From an uncultured Collinsella sp. (lineage in GTDB: Bacteria; Actinomycetota; Coriobacteriia; Coriobacteriales; Coriobacteriaceae), in NCBI GenBank assembly GCA_938005465.1, contig CALLNU010000009.1, forward strand, positions 1-35,617: a DNA stretch of 35,617 nucleotides, read 5' to 3'. Positions 14,204-22,816 of this stretch are shown one piece after another. The notes below the pieces were generated by a model. It had not been told where the DNA came from. It made no database searches and worked only from the letters and a program-made list of their open reading frames with translations. The translations under genes and the position numbers were made by a program. Within the stretch, counting starts at the first letter, position 1, and each line of letters starts with the position of its first letter.

Positions 14204-15037
14204 CTAGGCGAGGATGCCGGCGGCGGAGGCGACCATCGCGAGGACAATCACCACGAGGATGAGGGCCGTCATGCTCGCGTTCTTCTTGGTAAGAAGGTAA
14301 TACGCGCTTCCCGTGATGGCAGCGGGGATCATGGCAGGCAGGATCTTGTCGAGCAGCGGCTGAATCTCCATCGAGACGTCGCCGAAGCTGAAGCTAATCG
14401 GGCAGGTGACGCCGATGACCGAGGCGATGAGGCAGCCGACCACGGTGAGGCCGAGCACGGAGGCGGCGGCAGTGAGGTTGGGAAGCTTCTCGCTGAAGTC
14501 GGTGACGAGCTTCACGCCCTGCTTGTAGCCGAACTCGAGGGCGTGCATGCGGACCCAGAAGATGGCCAAGATGAGCGCGAACCAGATGCCGGCTCCCACG
14601 GGGTTGCCCTCGATGGCCATGTAGGCGGCGATGGAGCCCATGATGGTCGGGATCATGGTCATGAGCAGGGAGTCGCCGACGCCGGCGAGCGGTCCCATGG
14701 TGCCGATCTTCAGGTCTTGGACGGCGTCCGCCGCCGCTAGGCCGTCGCGTTCCTCCATGGCCACGCAGGCGCCAAGGATGATGGCGGCGAGCCAAGGCTG
14801 GGTATTGTAGTAGCGGAAGTGGTTGTTGAGCGCTTGCTTATAGTCCTCGTCGTTCGTGTAGATCTTCCTCAGGACCGGCGAGAGGGCGTAGGCGACTGAG
14901 GCGCCCTGCTGGGTCTGGTAGTTGAAGGTGCACACGCTCATGAGCCAGCGCCAGTTCGCGTTGCGCAGATCCTTCTTGGTGACCTTGTAGCCGGAGGGCT
15001 TGCCCTCGGCGACGGCGGTGATGTTCTCGTTTTCCAT
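14204..15037 (-). CDS. PTS mannose-family EIID membrane component
   Basis: A 277-residue EIID. The N-terminal cytoplasmic stretch VTKKDLRNANWRWLMSVCTF is the family signature, followed by NYQTQQGASVAYALSPVLRK, FNTQPW-like RYYNTQPWLAAIILG, and KIGTMGPLAGVGDSLLMTMI. Hydrophobic segments at about 150-175, 205-225 and 255-275 anchor it. With EIIC it forms the sugar channel of the Man-type PTS. The start has TGAGTAACC upstream and overlaps the region just after the EIIC stop (2-bp gap), so translation is probably coupled. Confidence 0.9.
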   Translation of the reverse strand: MENENITAVAEGKPSGYKVTKKDLRNANWRWLMSVCTFNYQTQQGASVAYALSPVLRKIYTNDEDYKQALNNHFRYYNTQPWLAAIILGACVAMEERDGLAAADAVQDLKIGTMGPLAGVGDSLLMTMIPTIMGSIAAYMAIEGNPVGAGIWFALILAIFWVRMHALEFGYKQGVKLVTDFSEKLPNLTAAASVLGLTVVGCLIASVIGVTCPISFSFGDVSMEIQPLLDKILPAMIPAAITGSAYYLLTKKNASMTALILVVIVLAMVASAAGILA

Positions 15038-15039
15038 GG

Positions 15040-15825
15040 TTACTCATCCTCTCCGATGAAGGCGTCTGCGGAAGCGTGGGCGGCGAGCTCGGTGTCCCTC
15101 TCGGCACGCTGGTAGAACGCGATCGCGAGGGCAACGCCGACGATGGCGGCGCCGATGATGGGCACGTTCAGGAAGGCCGAGAGGAAGAAGCCGACGAGCA
15201 GGTACTGGAAGTACTTGCCGGTGGGCATGTAGCGGAGCAGCATGGCGATACCGATGGCCGGGAGCATCTTGCCGGCGAGGGTGAGGCCGGAGAGGAACCA
15301 CTGGGGCATGACCTCGAGGAGCCAGTTGACGGCGGGCTGGCCGAGCGTCACGGAGACAAAGACGGGCAGGGCGGCGCACAGGCCGAAGAGCGCGGGGCAG
15401 ACCCACAGGATGGCGTTCATCTGATTGAACTTACCCTCGTTGCAGAACTTCTGGGACTTCTCGACGACGAAGCCGTTGAGGATCTTGACGATGACGTCGA
15501 GCTGGATGCCGAGCATGCCGACCGGCAGGCCGATGGCGAGGCCCGTGTCCGCGCCCAGGGTCACGCCGTAGGCGGTGGCGATGATGGCCATCGTGCCGTA
15601 GTCGGGAATCGACGAGCCGCCGAAGCCCGCGACGCCGAGCTGCATGAGCTGGATGGTGCCGCCGATGACGAGGCCGGTCTGCCAGTCGCCCATGACGACG
15701 CCGGTGATAAGGCCCCAGAAGACGGCATAGTTGACGAAGATCATCGGGATGCCGTAGTAGTCCACGTGCTTGATGAAGGCCAGCAGGGTCAAAAGGACGA
15801 CCTGCAGGATAGTGAAGTTGACCAT
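15040..15825 (-). CDS. PTS mannose-family EIIC membrane component
   Basis: A 261-residue polytopic membrane protein. ITGVVMGDWQTGLVIGGTIQ followed by LMQLGVAGFGGSSIPDYGTM is the conserved EIIC-Man core, and LPVGMLGIQLDVIVKILNGF is a second signature. It forms the substrate translocation pathway with EIID. AAGGAGGGATC precedes the ATG at 15825. The EIIB gene ends 9 bp upstream. The transported sugar cannot be read from the sequence; the operon context (GH172, ROK kinase) argues for an oligosaccharide containing fructose or arabinose. Confidence 0.9.
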   Translation of the reverse strand: MVNFTILQVVLLTLLAFIKHVDYYGIPMIFVNYAVFWGLITGVVMGDWQTGLVIGGTIQLMQLGVAGFGGSSIPDYGTMAIIATAYGVTLGADTGLAIGLPVGMLGIQLDVIVKILNGFVVEKSQKFCNEGKFNQMNAILWVCPALFGLCAALPVFVSVTLGQPAVNWLLEVMPQWFLSGLTLAGKMLPAIGIAMLLRYMPTGKYFQYLLVGFFLSAFLNVPIIGAAIVGVALAIAFYQRAERDTELAAHASADAFIGEDE

Positions 15826-15834
15826 GATCCCTCC

Positions 15835-16308
15835 TTAGATGAGGTCGGCGACGGAGACGGGCTTGTCGGCGGGCACGAACTGTGCCGTCACCTTGACGCC
15901 GCGGGCGATGAGCGCCTTGTAGCTCTGGACGTTCTCGGCGGAGGCATAGGCGCGCTGGGTGAGCTGGACGCCGCCCTCCTTGACGAGCGAGCCGCCGACG
16001 ATCAGCGACGGGAGCTCGATGCCCGACTCGACCAGGTGAAGGATCGTCTCGGGCTCCTTGGCGATGACAAAGACCTTCTCGCGGTCGTACTTGCCCGCCG
16101 CGAAGTTCTTGAGCGCGGTCTCCTCGGAGATGATCGAGACGGCCATGCCCGCGGGGCGCGCCATCCTCATAGTGGACTTCAGGACCTCGTCGCCGGCGAC
16201 CTTGTCGTCGATGACCATGACTCGGGTCGCGCCCGACACCGGGGCCCACTGCGTCACGATGATGCCATGAAGCAGGCGATTGTCGATTCGTGCCATAACA
16301 ACACTCAT
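15835..16308 (-). CDS. PTS mannose/sorbose-family EIIB component
   Basis: From ATG 16308 (AGGAGC 4 nt upstream) the product is 157 residues, the usual size of a free EIIB of the mannose/sorbose class. MARIDNRLLHGIIVTQWAP contains the phosphorylated histidine (His14 from this start), and VMVIDDKVAGDEVLKSTMRM is also characteristic. A longer frame to 16377 lacks a ribosome site and is not EIIB-like in its extra residues. It passes phosphate from EIIA to the incoming sugar. It is the first gene of the transport operon after the regulator. Confidence 0.9.
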   Translation of the reverse strand: MSVVMARIDNRLLHGIIVTQWAPVSGATRVMVIDDKVAGDEVLKSTMRMARPAGMAVSIISEETALKNFAAGKYDREKVFVIAKEPETILHLVESGIELPSLIVGGSLVKEGGVQLTQRAYASAENVQSYKALIARGVKVTAQFVPADKPVSVADLI

Positions 16309-16431
16309 GTTTGCTCCTATCAAATGAAGTTTTACGTTCGGTACTGCCTCGGCGCTATCCGGATTCGCGCCGGGCAAGGGGTTATCGGATTATTGAGGAC
16401 GCGCGGTCAGCTTGCGGCGGCGCGGGGAAGG
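16309..16431 (-). promoter_or_regulatory. Gap between regulator and PTS operon
   Basis: A 123-bp gap between the regulator stop and the EIIB start; the most likely place for the PTS operon promoter. It contains GGCGCTATCCGGATTCGCGCC (an imperfect inverted repeat at about 16354-16374) that could be a hairpin or operator. No clear -35/-10 pair was found. Confidence 0.35.
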
Positions 16432-19172
16432 TCACTCGTCGAGCAGGAGGTCCGAGGAGCCGAGGCGCTCTTCTCGCGCCGGGGCGGCGCTCACGCTTAT
16501 GTAGTCGAAGACATATGCGATCTCGCTTACGGGAACCTCTACGCGATAGCGCGTCGAGATACTCGAGAAGCTCTGCCTGAAGGACTCGATGAAATCGGCA
16601 CGCTCCTCCTCGAAGCGGTCCTGGCCAACGTAGGTCTCAATGGGGTTTCTGGTAACAAGGCGCTCGACGAGACAGCAGAGGTGGACGTAGAGCCCAATGA
16701 TGGCGTTGCTGCCGATCTTCTCGCCTGTCCTGCGCTGAAGCTCGTGCACGGCGCTCTCGATCTCGTGGAATAGCCGCTCCGGGTCGAGGATGGTGATGGA
16801 GCGGATGACGTTCTGCAGCGTCATGTTCGAGAGCAGCTTCTCGTGGAAAGAAGAGAGCTCGGAAGCGTCAAGCCACCTGCCGAACACGGCATCAACCTTA
16901 GAGGCGGACGCCGTCGACATGATGTCCTCGAGGGCGACGAAGGGGACGGAGGCGACCCCGGGGTCTCCCGTGCCGATGACGGCGCAGACGCGGTGCTCGG
17001 AGAAAACGGCGTCATTCGACCCGTTCGCGACGAGCTGCTTGAAGGGCCTCGTGAGCAGGCGCGCGCCTATGGTGCGCGGGAGGCTCTGCGAGACGAGCTG
17101 GCGTATCCTCTCCGCGGCGTCGACCCCGGACTCGGAGCAGAAGACGATGGCGTCCTCACGGTTGATGCGCTCGATCACCTTGCAGTGCGTCACGCACGCG
17201 GCGGTCGCATCGCCAAGAACCTCGGCGATGGACTTGCCGCCGAGCAGCCCGACCCCGATCTCGAGCGCAAGACCGGTAGAGACGTTGTTCACCACGCCGA
17301 TAGTGGAGTCGGTAACGTTCTCGAGGGCCTTATAGGCCTCCTCCAAGGAGCCCATGTCGACGAGGAACACGACCCCGGTGCAGTAGGAATGGCGGTCGAC
17401 GAGGCGCTGGAGCGGACCGACGATGTCCTTCAGCTGCTGGTCGTAGGGCATGTCGACAGCCTCGTACACATGCATGCCGAGCATACGGTTCGCCGCGTCG
17501 GCGATGCTCGTCGCCGTTGAGTAGCCGTGGGACAAGATGACGCAGAGCGTCCGAAGGGCCTTCGCATCGCGAGACTCCGATGCGACGCACAGCGTCAGAA
17601 GCGTCTTCGTGAAGTGATCGAGCGAGATTCCCAGCGCCCCTTCCACGTCTGCGGCGACCTGATCGGAGACGCTCGAGGCAAACGGTAATTCGGAGGTCAC
17701 GGCACCGAGGAGATGGGAGATTTGCTCCGCACAGGCAGACTTTCGCTTAGCCAGGCCGATGCCCGGCCACAACTGCAGGCAAATCTCCTGGGCCAGTAGA
17801 AAAGCGACCTTCCTCGAAAGCTCGATGCCATAAGAAGAGCCTGCGTCGGCAAGGACCGCGCCCACGATGCGCTCGAAGGCGCGCGACCTCGAGGAGGTAA
17901 CGCCGCGGCCGAAGATCAAGTGATCCTCAACGCCGCGCACAGCGGAGACAGCTTGCGAGACGAGCTCGGAGACAGAGAGCTCCCCGGCGCAGAATCGCTC
18001 ATCGAGAGAGCACAGGGCATCGAGCGCCTGCTCGACCGGCCCTGTGCTCTCGGCGGCATCCAGGGACGCGTCGATCAGAACGCCATCGTCGGGCTGTTGA
18101 TCGATCTGCGCGGAGGAGAGGAGCCCGCTGGGAAGAAGATACGGGCGAACGACGACGTAGTCGCCCTCGCGATTGAGGAACGCTTTGGCGCGCAGTTCGT
18201 CACGCAGGCGCGCAAGCCGGCGATGTTATCGGAAAAGTCCGCGTTCACGAGGCAACGGTATGCGCCGCGGCTGATCTTCACATCAGAACCGATTCGGCAC
18301 CCCTCGCTGCGCAGGAAGCTCAAGATGAGATCCTCGCGCTCCTCGGGGGTCCGCTCCTTGAGTGAGGGGACGCGGGCACAGATGGGCATTTTGCTGTAGG
18401 CCGAGGAAACCTTCAGGTCATCGGCGGAAAGCGTCGTCGAAAGAACGAGGCGAGCGCGCGGCGCATCCTGGGAGGCATCGAGCCCGAGGGCCGTCGCAAG
18501 GCAGTGCTCCATCGCAGAGGGAGAGAGTGCCTCGATGCCGTTGACAAAAACCACACCCCCGCGCGATTTCGCGATCGCCTCGTCAAGAAGCCCGTTGAAC
18601 GAGGCGGCGTCCGGGACCCCGGCGCAGTCGATGCGCACATAGGAGGAGTCGCGGGACAGCAAGCCCTGGTTCTTGCCGTACTCGTACACAAGACGAGAAA
18701 GGAAAGACTTGCCGACACCCACGCCGCCGCTCAAGAGGATGGGCAGGCCGAACGGAGGGTACTGAACCGCAGCCTTGCACTGCTCGACAACGGAGCTGAG
18801 GCTCAGGTCAAAGCCCACGGCACGCGCGAAGTCACGGTGATCGGCGATTCCCGTCGCCTGGATGAGGTCGGCGAGCGAGGCGTACTCGCTTGCAGAGAGC
18901 TTTACCTGAAAACGCTTCTGGAACGCGCGGCGATGAAAATAACGGACAGGCCTGCCCGCCACCTTAACCACAAGGCCGGCGCGAACAAGGTCGTTGAGGT
19001 ACTGGCTCGCCAGACTCCTGGAGATGATGAGCGTCTCGGCGATGTCGGAGGTGGACAGACGGGCAAGGTCGTCGAGCGAGACGGCAGAGGTGAGGGCCTC
19101 GAGATGCTCGAGAATCCTGTCCCTCATGTCGACGGGCTTTTTTGCCAAGCTGTCCTGTGCGGTCTTGTCCAT
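16432..19172 (-). pseudogene. LevR-type PTS regulator, split by one frameshift
   Basis: Two frames together encode one regulator. From ATG 19172 (AAGGAGG upstream) come a winged helix (residues about 20-80) and an AAA+ domain with Walker A LSGGVGVGKS (147-156). The frame is broken at about 18205-18217, where NIAGL should continue as RLRDELRAKAFLNREGDYVV one base out of phase, consistent with loss of one C. The second frame runs to 16432 with a PRD, an EIIA-Man-like domain (LSHGYSTATSIADAANRML, with the phosphorylatable His), an EIIB-like stretch and a C-terminal PRD (GLYVHLCCLVERLV). The sigma-54 GAFTGA loop is absent and Walker B is degenerate (GGVVFVNGIEAL), so it is not a classical sigma-54 activator. 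The frameshift is either real inactivation or a sequencing error. Confidence 0.8.
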
Positions 19173-19182
19173 GACTTCTTAC

Positions 19183-19198
19183 CTCCTTGTACAAGGAG
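19183..19198 (-). repeat. 16-bp palindrome over the regulator's ribosome binding site
   Basis: CTCCTTGTACAAGGAG is a perfect palindrome whose left half is the complement of the AAGGAG Shine-Dalgarno site of the LevR-type gene. As RNA it would form a hairpin hiding the site; as DNA it could be an operator. Confidence 0.45.
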
Positions 19199-19346
19199 TA
19201 TAAGGGGAGCACAGAGAACGGAAGGGGGCGCGTGGGGGAATCAACAGCCCCGAGGAGAAGTTCACCACTTGAGGGGCAGAAAACAACGGCCATTGAACAT
19301 TCAGGGCCGACGCTCAACACTTCGGCTCGACACTTCGCTTTGGAAA

Positions 19347-19444
19347 GGGCCCTGCGCGATGGTGCAGCCCTCCATCTCGCAGCACAGGTCGCCGAAGGTC
19401 GCGAGGATGCGCTCCTTCTGTTCCGCGGGCGAGACGACTCGGTG
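19347..19444 (-). pseudogene. Fragment resembling an MTA/SAH nucleosidase
   Basis: On the minus strand, about 32 codons read HRVVSPAEQKERILATFGDL and CCEMEGCTIAQG. This resembles the region of 5'-methylthioadenosine/S-adenosylhomocysteine nucleosidases around the catalytic CVEMEGAAIAQ motif, preceded by a SDPEKKE-like loop. There is no complete gene on either side. I read it as a short remnant. Identification rests on this one motif, with Ala-to-Cys and Ala-to-Thr changes, so it is uncertain. Confidence 0.4.
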
Positions 19445-19489
19445 GGCAAGGTCCTCTCAAAAGGGGTCGTCCGACGCCGCAAGGCCTCG

Positions 19490-19657
19490 ATGACCGACTA
19501 CCGCCTCGAGCAAGTGGCGGATTACCTCTGCACCATCGAACTTGCCTTGGTCAAGTGCGAGGCCAAGGAGAACGGTGAGACGTACAACAAGTTCTTCGGA
19601 GGTATAGGCTCTTTCAAGAGGAACTGGCTCAAGCAAGCCCGCAACAAGCGGATATAG
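19490..19657 (+). pseudogene. Unidentified small coding remnant
   Basis: A 55-codon stretch starting at ATG 19490 reads MTDYRLEQVADYLCTIELAL, then VKCEAKENGETYNKFFGGIG, then SFKRNWLKQARNKRI. It has coding-like composition and a basic tail. There is no ribosome binding site before the ATG, and the open frame upstream to 19187 looks non-coding. I do not recognise the family. It is probably the C-terminal end of a lost gene, in keeping with the other fragments on both sides. Confidence 0.4.
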
Positions 19658-19718
19658 CTGGTCTCGCGGTTTCGCAAGGAACGGTCAGCTCTCCTCTGGC
19701 GAGGAATCCCGGGCGACG

Positions 19719-19769
19719 TGCTTCGAGCAGCGGAAGCTGAAGCGCAAGCAGAAGCAGCGCGGGCAATGA
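19719..19769 (+). pseudogene. yjdF 3'-end fragment
   Basis: Seventeen codons encode CFEQRKLKRKQKQRGQ and a stop, nearly identical to the end of the yjdF gene at 8062-8482 (YEQRKLKRKQKHRGH). The nucleotide match runs from the EQRK codons through the TGA and into the following ATCG. No yjdF sequence is visible upstream of it. Confidence 0.75.
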
Positions 19770-19796
19770 TCGGTGCCGATATGGGCCCAGACGTGA

Positions 19797-19825
19797 ACAG
19801 TGCTACGTCCCCTGTTCACGGGGCG
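19797..19825. repeat. Short inverted repeat
   Basis: GTGAACAG and CTGTTCAC flank TGCTACGTCCC. It resembles a dispersed intergenic palindrome and is not clearly a terminator. Confidence 0.35.
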
Positions 19826-19862
19826 CGAAACCGCAAAGGTTGCACAGAGGTTGCAAAATAAG

Positions 19863-19896
19863 AAGCCCCCGACCTGTTTTCGCAGGTCAGAGGCTT
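19863..19896 (-). terminator. Intrinsic terminator of guaA
   Basis: AAGCCCCCGACCTG pairs with CAGGTCAGAGGCTT (one internal mismatch) around TTTTCG. On the minus strand the stem is followed by CTTATTTTG. It lies 19 bp past the guaA stop. Confidence 0.8.
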
Positions 19897-19914
19897 GAAA
19901 TCAACGAATATCGT

Positions 19915-21513
19915 TTACTCCCACTCGATGGTCGCGGGCGGCTTGGACGTAATGTCGTAGCAGACGCGGTTGGCGCCGGGAACCTCGGCCACGATGCGGC
20001 CGGAGATGCGGGCCAGCACGTCGTAGGGCAGCTTGGCCCAGTCGGCGGTCATGGCATCGCTGGACTCAACGGCGCGCAGGATGATCGGGCGCTGGTAGGT
20101 GCGCTCGTCGCCCATAACACCGACGGACTTAATGTCGGGCAGGACCGCAAAGTACTGCCAGCAGCTGTGCTCGGAGTTGCGCTCGCCGGTCTGCTCAAAC
20201 AGACGCTGGTTGTAGGCGTCGAGCTCTTCGCGCACGATAGCGTCGGCGTTCTTGAGGATCTCGAGCTTCTCCTTGTCGACCGCGCCGATGATGCGGATGG
20301 CCAGGCCCGGGCCCGGGAAGGGCTGACGGAACACGATGTGACCCGGCAGGCCGAGCGCCAGACCAAGCGCGCGGACTTCGTCCTTAAAGAAGTGGTCGAG
20401 CGGCTCAATGAGGTCGAAGTGCACGCCCTCGGGGAACGGGATCAGGTTGTGGTGGCTCTTGATGGTGGCCGTCTTGCCGCCCGTCTTGCGAGCGCCGGAC
20501 TCGATGATGTCGGGGTAGATGGTGCCCTGAGCCAGGTACTTGACCGGCTTGCCATCGGTCTCGAGCTGCTGCGCCACGGCGAAGAACTCTTTCCAGAACT
20601 GCGTACCGATGATGCGGCGCTTCTCCTCGGGCTCGGTCACGCCGGCCAGAAGCTCGGCATAACGATCCTCGGCGTGGACATGAATAAAGTCGACGTCGAA
20701 CTGCTTGGTGAAGACCTCCTCCACCTGCTCGGGCTCGCCCTTGCGCAGCAGGCCGTGGTTGATGAACACGCAGGTCATCTGCTTGCCCACGGCACGGGCA
20801 CCCAGCGCAGCCACGACGGAGGAGTCGACGCCGCCGGACAGGGCAAGAATCACGCGGTCGTCGCCGACCTTCTCGCGAAACTCGGCCGTCATGGTCTCGA
20901 CCAGGTTGTCCATGCTCCAGTTGGGCTCCAGACCGCAGATCTCAAACAGGAAGTTGCTCAGCAGCTGCTGACCGTACTCGGAGTGCTTGACCTCGGGGTG
21001 GAACTGCGTGGTGAAGATCTTGCGCTCGACGCACTCCATCGCAGCGACCGGGCACACGTCGGTGCTGGCGGTAACGGTAAAGCCCTCGGGCACCTCGGAC
21101 ACGGCGTCGCGGTGGCTCATCCACACGGTCTGCTCCATGGGCGTGGAGTTAAAGAGCTTGGCGCCAGCCGTGCGCGTGATGGTGGCGCGACCGTACTCGC
21201 CCACCTCGGAGTGGCCGACCTTGCCGCCGAGCGTCACGGCCGTGATCTGATGGCCGTAGCAGAAGCCCAGGACGGGAAGACCCAGGTCAAAGATGGCAGG
21301 ATCGATGGACGGAGCGTCCTCGGCATACACGGAAGCCGGACCGCCGGAAAGGATGAGCGCAGAGGCGTTCATCTCGCGAATCTCGTCGGCCGAGATGTCG
21401 CAGGGGACGATCTCGGAATACACGTTGAGGTCGCGGACGCGACGGGCAATGAGCTGACCGTACTGCGCACCAAAGTCGAGTACGAGGACCTTTGCGGAAG
21501 CCTTTTGATCCAT
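19915..21513 (-). CDS. guaA: GMP synthase (glutamine-hydrolysing)
   Basis: From ATG 21513 (GAGGGGG upstream) the product is 532 residues; the in-frame extension to 21549 is not conserved. The class I glutamine amidotransferase domain has the nucleophile Cys85 (LGFCYGHQ) and His172/Glu174 (TTQFHPEVKHSE). The ATP pyrophosphatase loop is ALSGGVDSSVVAALG (224-238), and the C-terminal dimerisation domain ends PPATIEWE. It converts XMP, ATP and glutamine to GMP in purine synthesis. All catalytic motifs are present. Its 3' end contains a 16-bp sequence repeated at 9466-9481, discussed as an attachment site. Confidence 0.97.
   Translation of the reverse strand: MDQKASAKVLVLDFGAQYGQLIARRVRDLNVYSEIVPCDISADEIREMNASALILSGGPASVYAEDAPSIDPAIFDLGLPVLGFCYGHQITAVTLGGKVGHSEVGEYGRATITRTAGAKLFNSTPMEQTVWMSHRDAVSEVPEGFTVTASTDVCPVAAMECVERKIFTTQFHPEVKHSEYGQQLLSNFLFEICGLEPNWSMDNLVETMTAEFREKVGDDRVILALSGGVDSSVVAALGARAVGKQMTCVFINHGLLRKGEPEQVEEVFTKQFDVDFIHVHAEDRYAELLAGVTEPEEKRRIIGTQFWKEFFAVAQQLETDGKPVKYLAQGTIYPDIIESGARKTGGKTATIKSHHNLIPFPEGVHFDLIEPLDHFFKDEVRALGLALGLPGHIVFRQPFPGPGLAIRIIGAVDKEKLEILKNADAIVREELDAYNQRLFEQTGERNSEHSCWQYFAVLPDIKSVGVMGDERTYQRPIILRAVESSDAMTADWAKLPYDVLARISGRIVAEVPGANRVCYDITSKPPATIEWE
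19916..19931. other. guaA 3'-end candidate attachment core
   Basis: TACTCCCACTCGATGG covers the last guaA codons and two bases of its stop. The near-identical copy at 9466-9481 makes this the possible junction of a 10.4-kb insert lying downstream of guaA. Confidence 0.45.
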
Positions 21514-21675
21514 GGTTCCCCCTCTTGTTGGCGGGGAGCCGGTGCCCACCCGCGTGAATGAACGAAAATAACCTCCATAGTGTACACGTTATATGGGGTT
21601 TCTCGTCCCTCGCAGCCATCAGCGCACGGCAAACGCACGACCTGGGCCCCTATTTGACGGCAATTGAAGTGTTAC

Positions 21676-21725
21676 CAAACGTTACAGATGATGTAATACG
21701 TTTGAACATTGGACGCCCTGTGCCA
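21676..21725 (+). promoter_or_regulatory. Promoter and imperfect dyad upstream of the asparaginase gene
   Basis: CAAACGTTACA and TGTAATACGTTTG (21676-21704) form an imperfect inverted repeat. A promoter-like TTGAAC (21702-21707) is followed after 16 bp by CACAAT. The dyad touches the -35, as an operator would. Confidence 0.45.
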
Positions 21726-21780
21726 CAATACTGCCGAACGACTCCGCCTCTGCGGCGGCAAATACGATAGGAATATCAGC

Positions 21781-22794
21781 ATGAAGCGCATCCTTCTCAT
21801 CGCCACGGGCGGCACCATCGCATCGACCGAGGACGGCAACGGCCTCTCCCCCGCCCTGACCGGTGAGGAGCTCGCCCAGAGCGTCCCCGAGATCTCGGGC
21901 CTCTGCGAGCTCGACGTCGTGCAGCCCATGAACATCGACAGCACCAATATGCGCCCGAGCGACTGGATGCGCATCCGCGATGTCATCGTCGAGGGTTATG
22001 CCGACCACGACGGCTTCGTGATTCTGCACGGCACCGACACCATGAGCTACACCGCAGCAGCGCTTTCCTACCTGATTCAGGACAGCCCCAAGCCCATCGT
22101 GCTCACCGGCTCGCAAAAGCCCATGGGCAACCCCTTTACCGACGCCAAGCTCAACCTGTACCAGAGCCTGCTCTATGCGTTCGACGAGCACTCGCACGAC
22201 GTCTCGATCGTGTTTGGCGGCGTCGCCATTGCCGGCACGCGCGCCCGCAAGCAGCGCACCATGAGCTTTAACGCGTTCATTAGCGTCAACTATCCGCCCA
22301 TTGCCTACATCCGCAATGACCGCATCGTGCGCAACGGGCTTCACGGCACGCATCAGGGCGAAAACCCGGTGCGTTTCTACGACAGTATTGACCCGCGTGT
22401 GTTTGTCCTTAAGCTCACGCCCGGCGTGAACCCGGGCATCCTGGACGCCCTGGCCGATGGCTACGATGCCGTAATCCTGGAGACCTTTGGCATTGGCGGT
22501 ATCCCCGAGTTTGGTGAGTCGGGCGAGTCATTCCAAGAGGCAATTTTCCGCTGGGTCGATTCGGGCCGCACCGTCGTTATGACCACGCAGGTCCCCGAAG
22601 AGGGCCTCGATCTGGGCGTTTACGAGGTCGGCCGTGCTTACGCCGATCATCCGGGCATTCTGCGCGGCGACGACATGACCACCGAGACGCTCGTGGCCAA
22701 AACCATGTGGGCACTCGGCCAGTCACGTGATGCGGCCGAGATTCAGCGCCTGTTCTACAGCCAAGTCAACCACGACCGCATCCCGATGGCGTAA
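21781..22794 (+). CDS. ansA: L-asparaginase, type I
   Basis: A 337-residue asparaginase from ATG 21781 (AGGAA 7-8 nt upstream). Catalytic Thr12 lies in LIATGGTIAST, the second catalytic pair Thr85-Asp86 in LHGTDTMSYTAAALSYL, and TGSQKPMGNPFTDAKLN follows. There is no signal peptide, so it is the cytoplasmic low-affinity type that hydrolyses asparagine to aspartate and ammonia. The C-terminal allosteric domain (FGIGGIPEFGESGESFQEAI) is complete. It is a single gene, divergent from guaA and convergent with the XRE gene. Confidence 0.93.
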   Translation: MKRILLIATGGTIASTEDGNGLSPALTGEELAQSVPEISGLCELDVVQPMNIDSTNMRPSDWMRIRDVIVEGYADHDGFVILHGTDTMSYTAAALSYLIQDSPKPIVLTGSQKPMGNPFTDAKLNLYQSLLYAFDEHSHDVSIVFGGVAIAGTRARKQRTMSFNAFISVNYPPIAYIRNDRIVRNGLHGTHQGENPVRFYDSIDPRVFVLKLTPGVNPGILDALADGYDAVILETFGIGGIPEFGESGESFQEAIFRWVDSGRTVVMTTQVPEEGLDLGVYEVGRAYADHPGILRGDDMTTETLVAKTMWALGQSRDAAEIQRLFYSQVNHDRIPMA

Positions 22795-22816
22795 TTCAGT
22801 TGTCGACGGGTATCCC

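Noticed and set aside
15076..16773. Long plus-strand frame opposite the PTS genes
   Set aside because: Highly acidic low-complexity shadow of GC-rich minus-strand genes; EIIB, EIIC and the regulator on the other strand are unmistakable.
19840..21561. Plus-strand frame of 573 codons opposite guaA
   Set aside because: Antisense shadow of a fully conserved GMP synthase.
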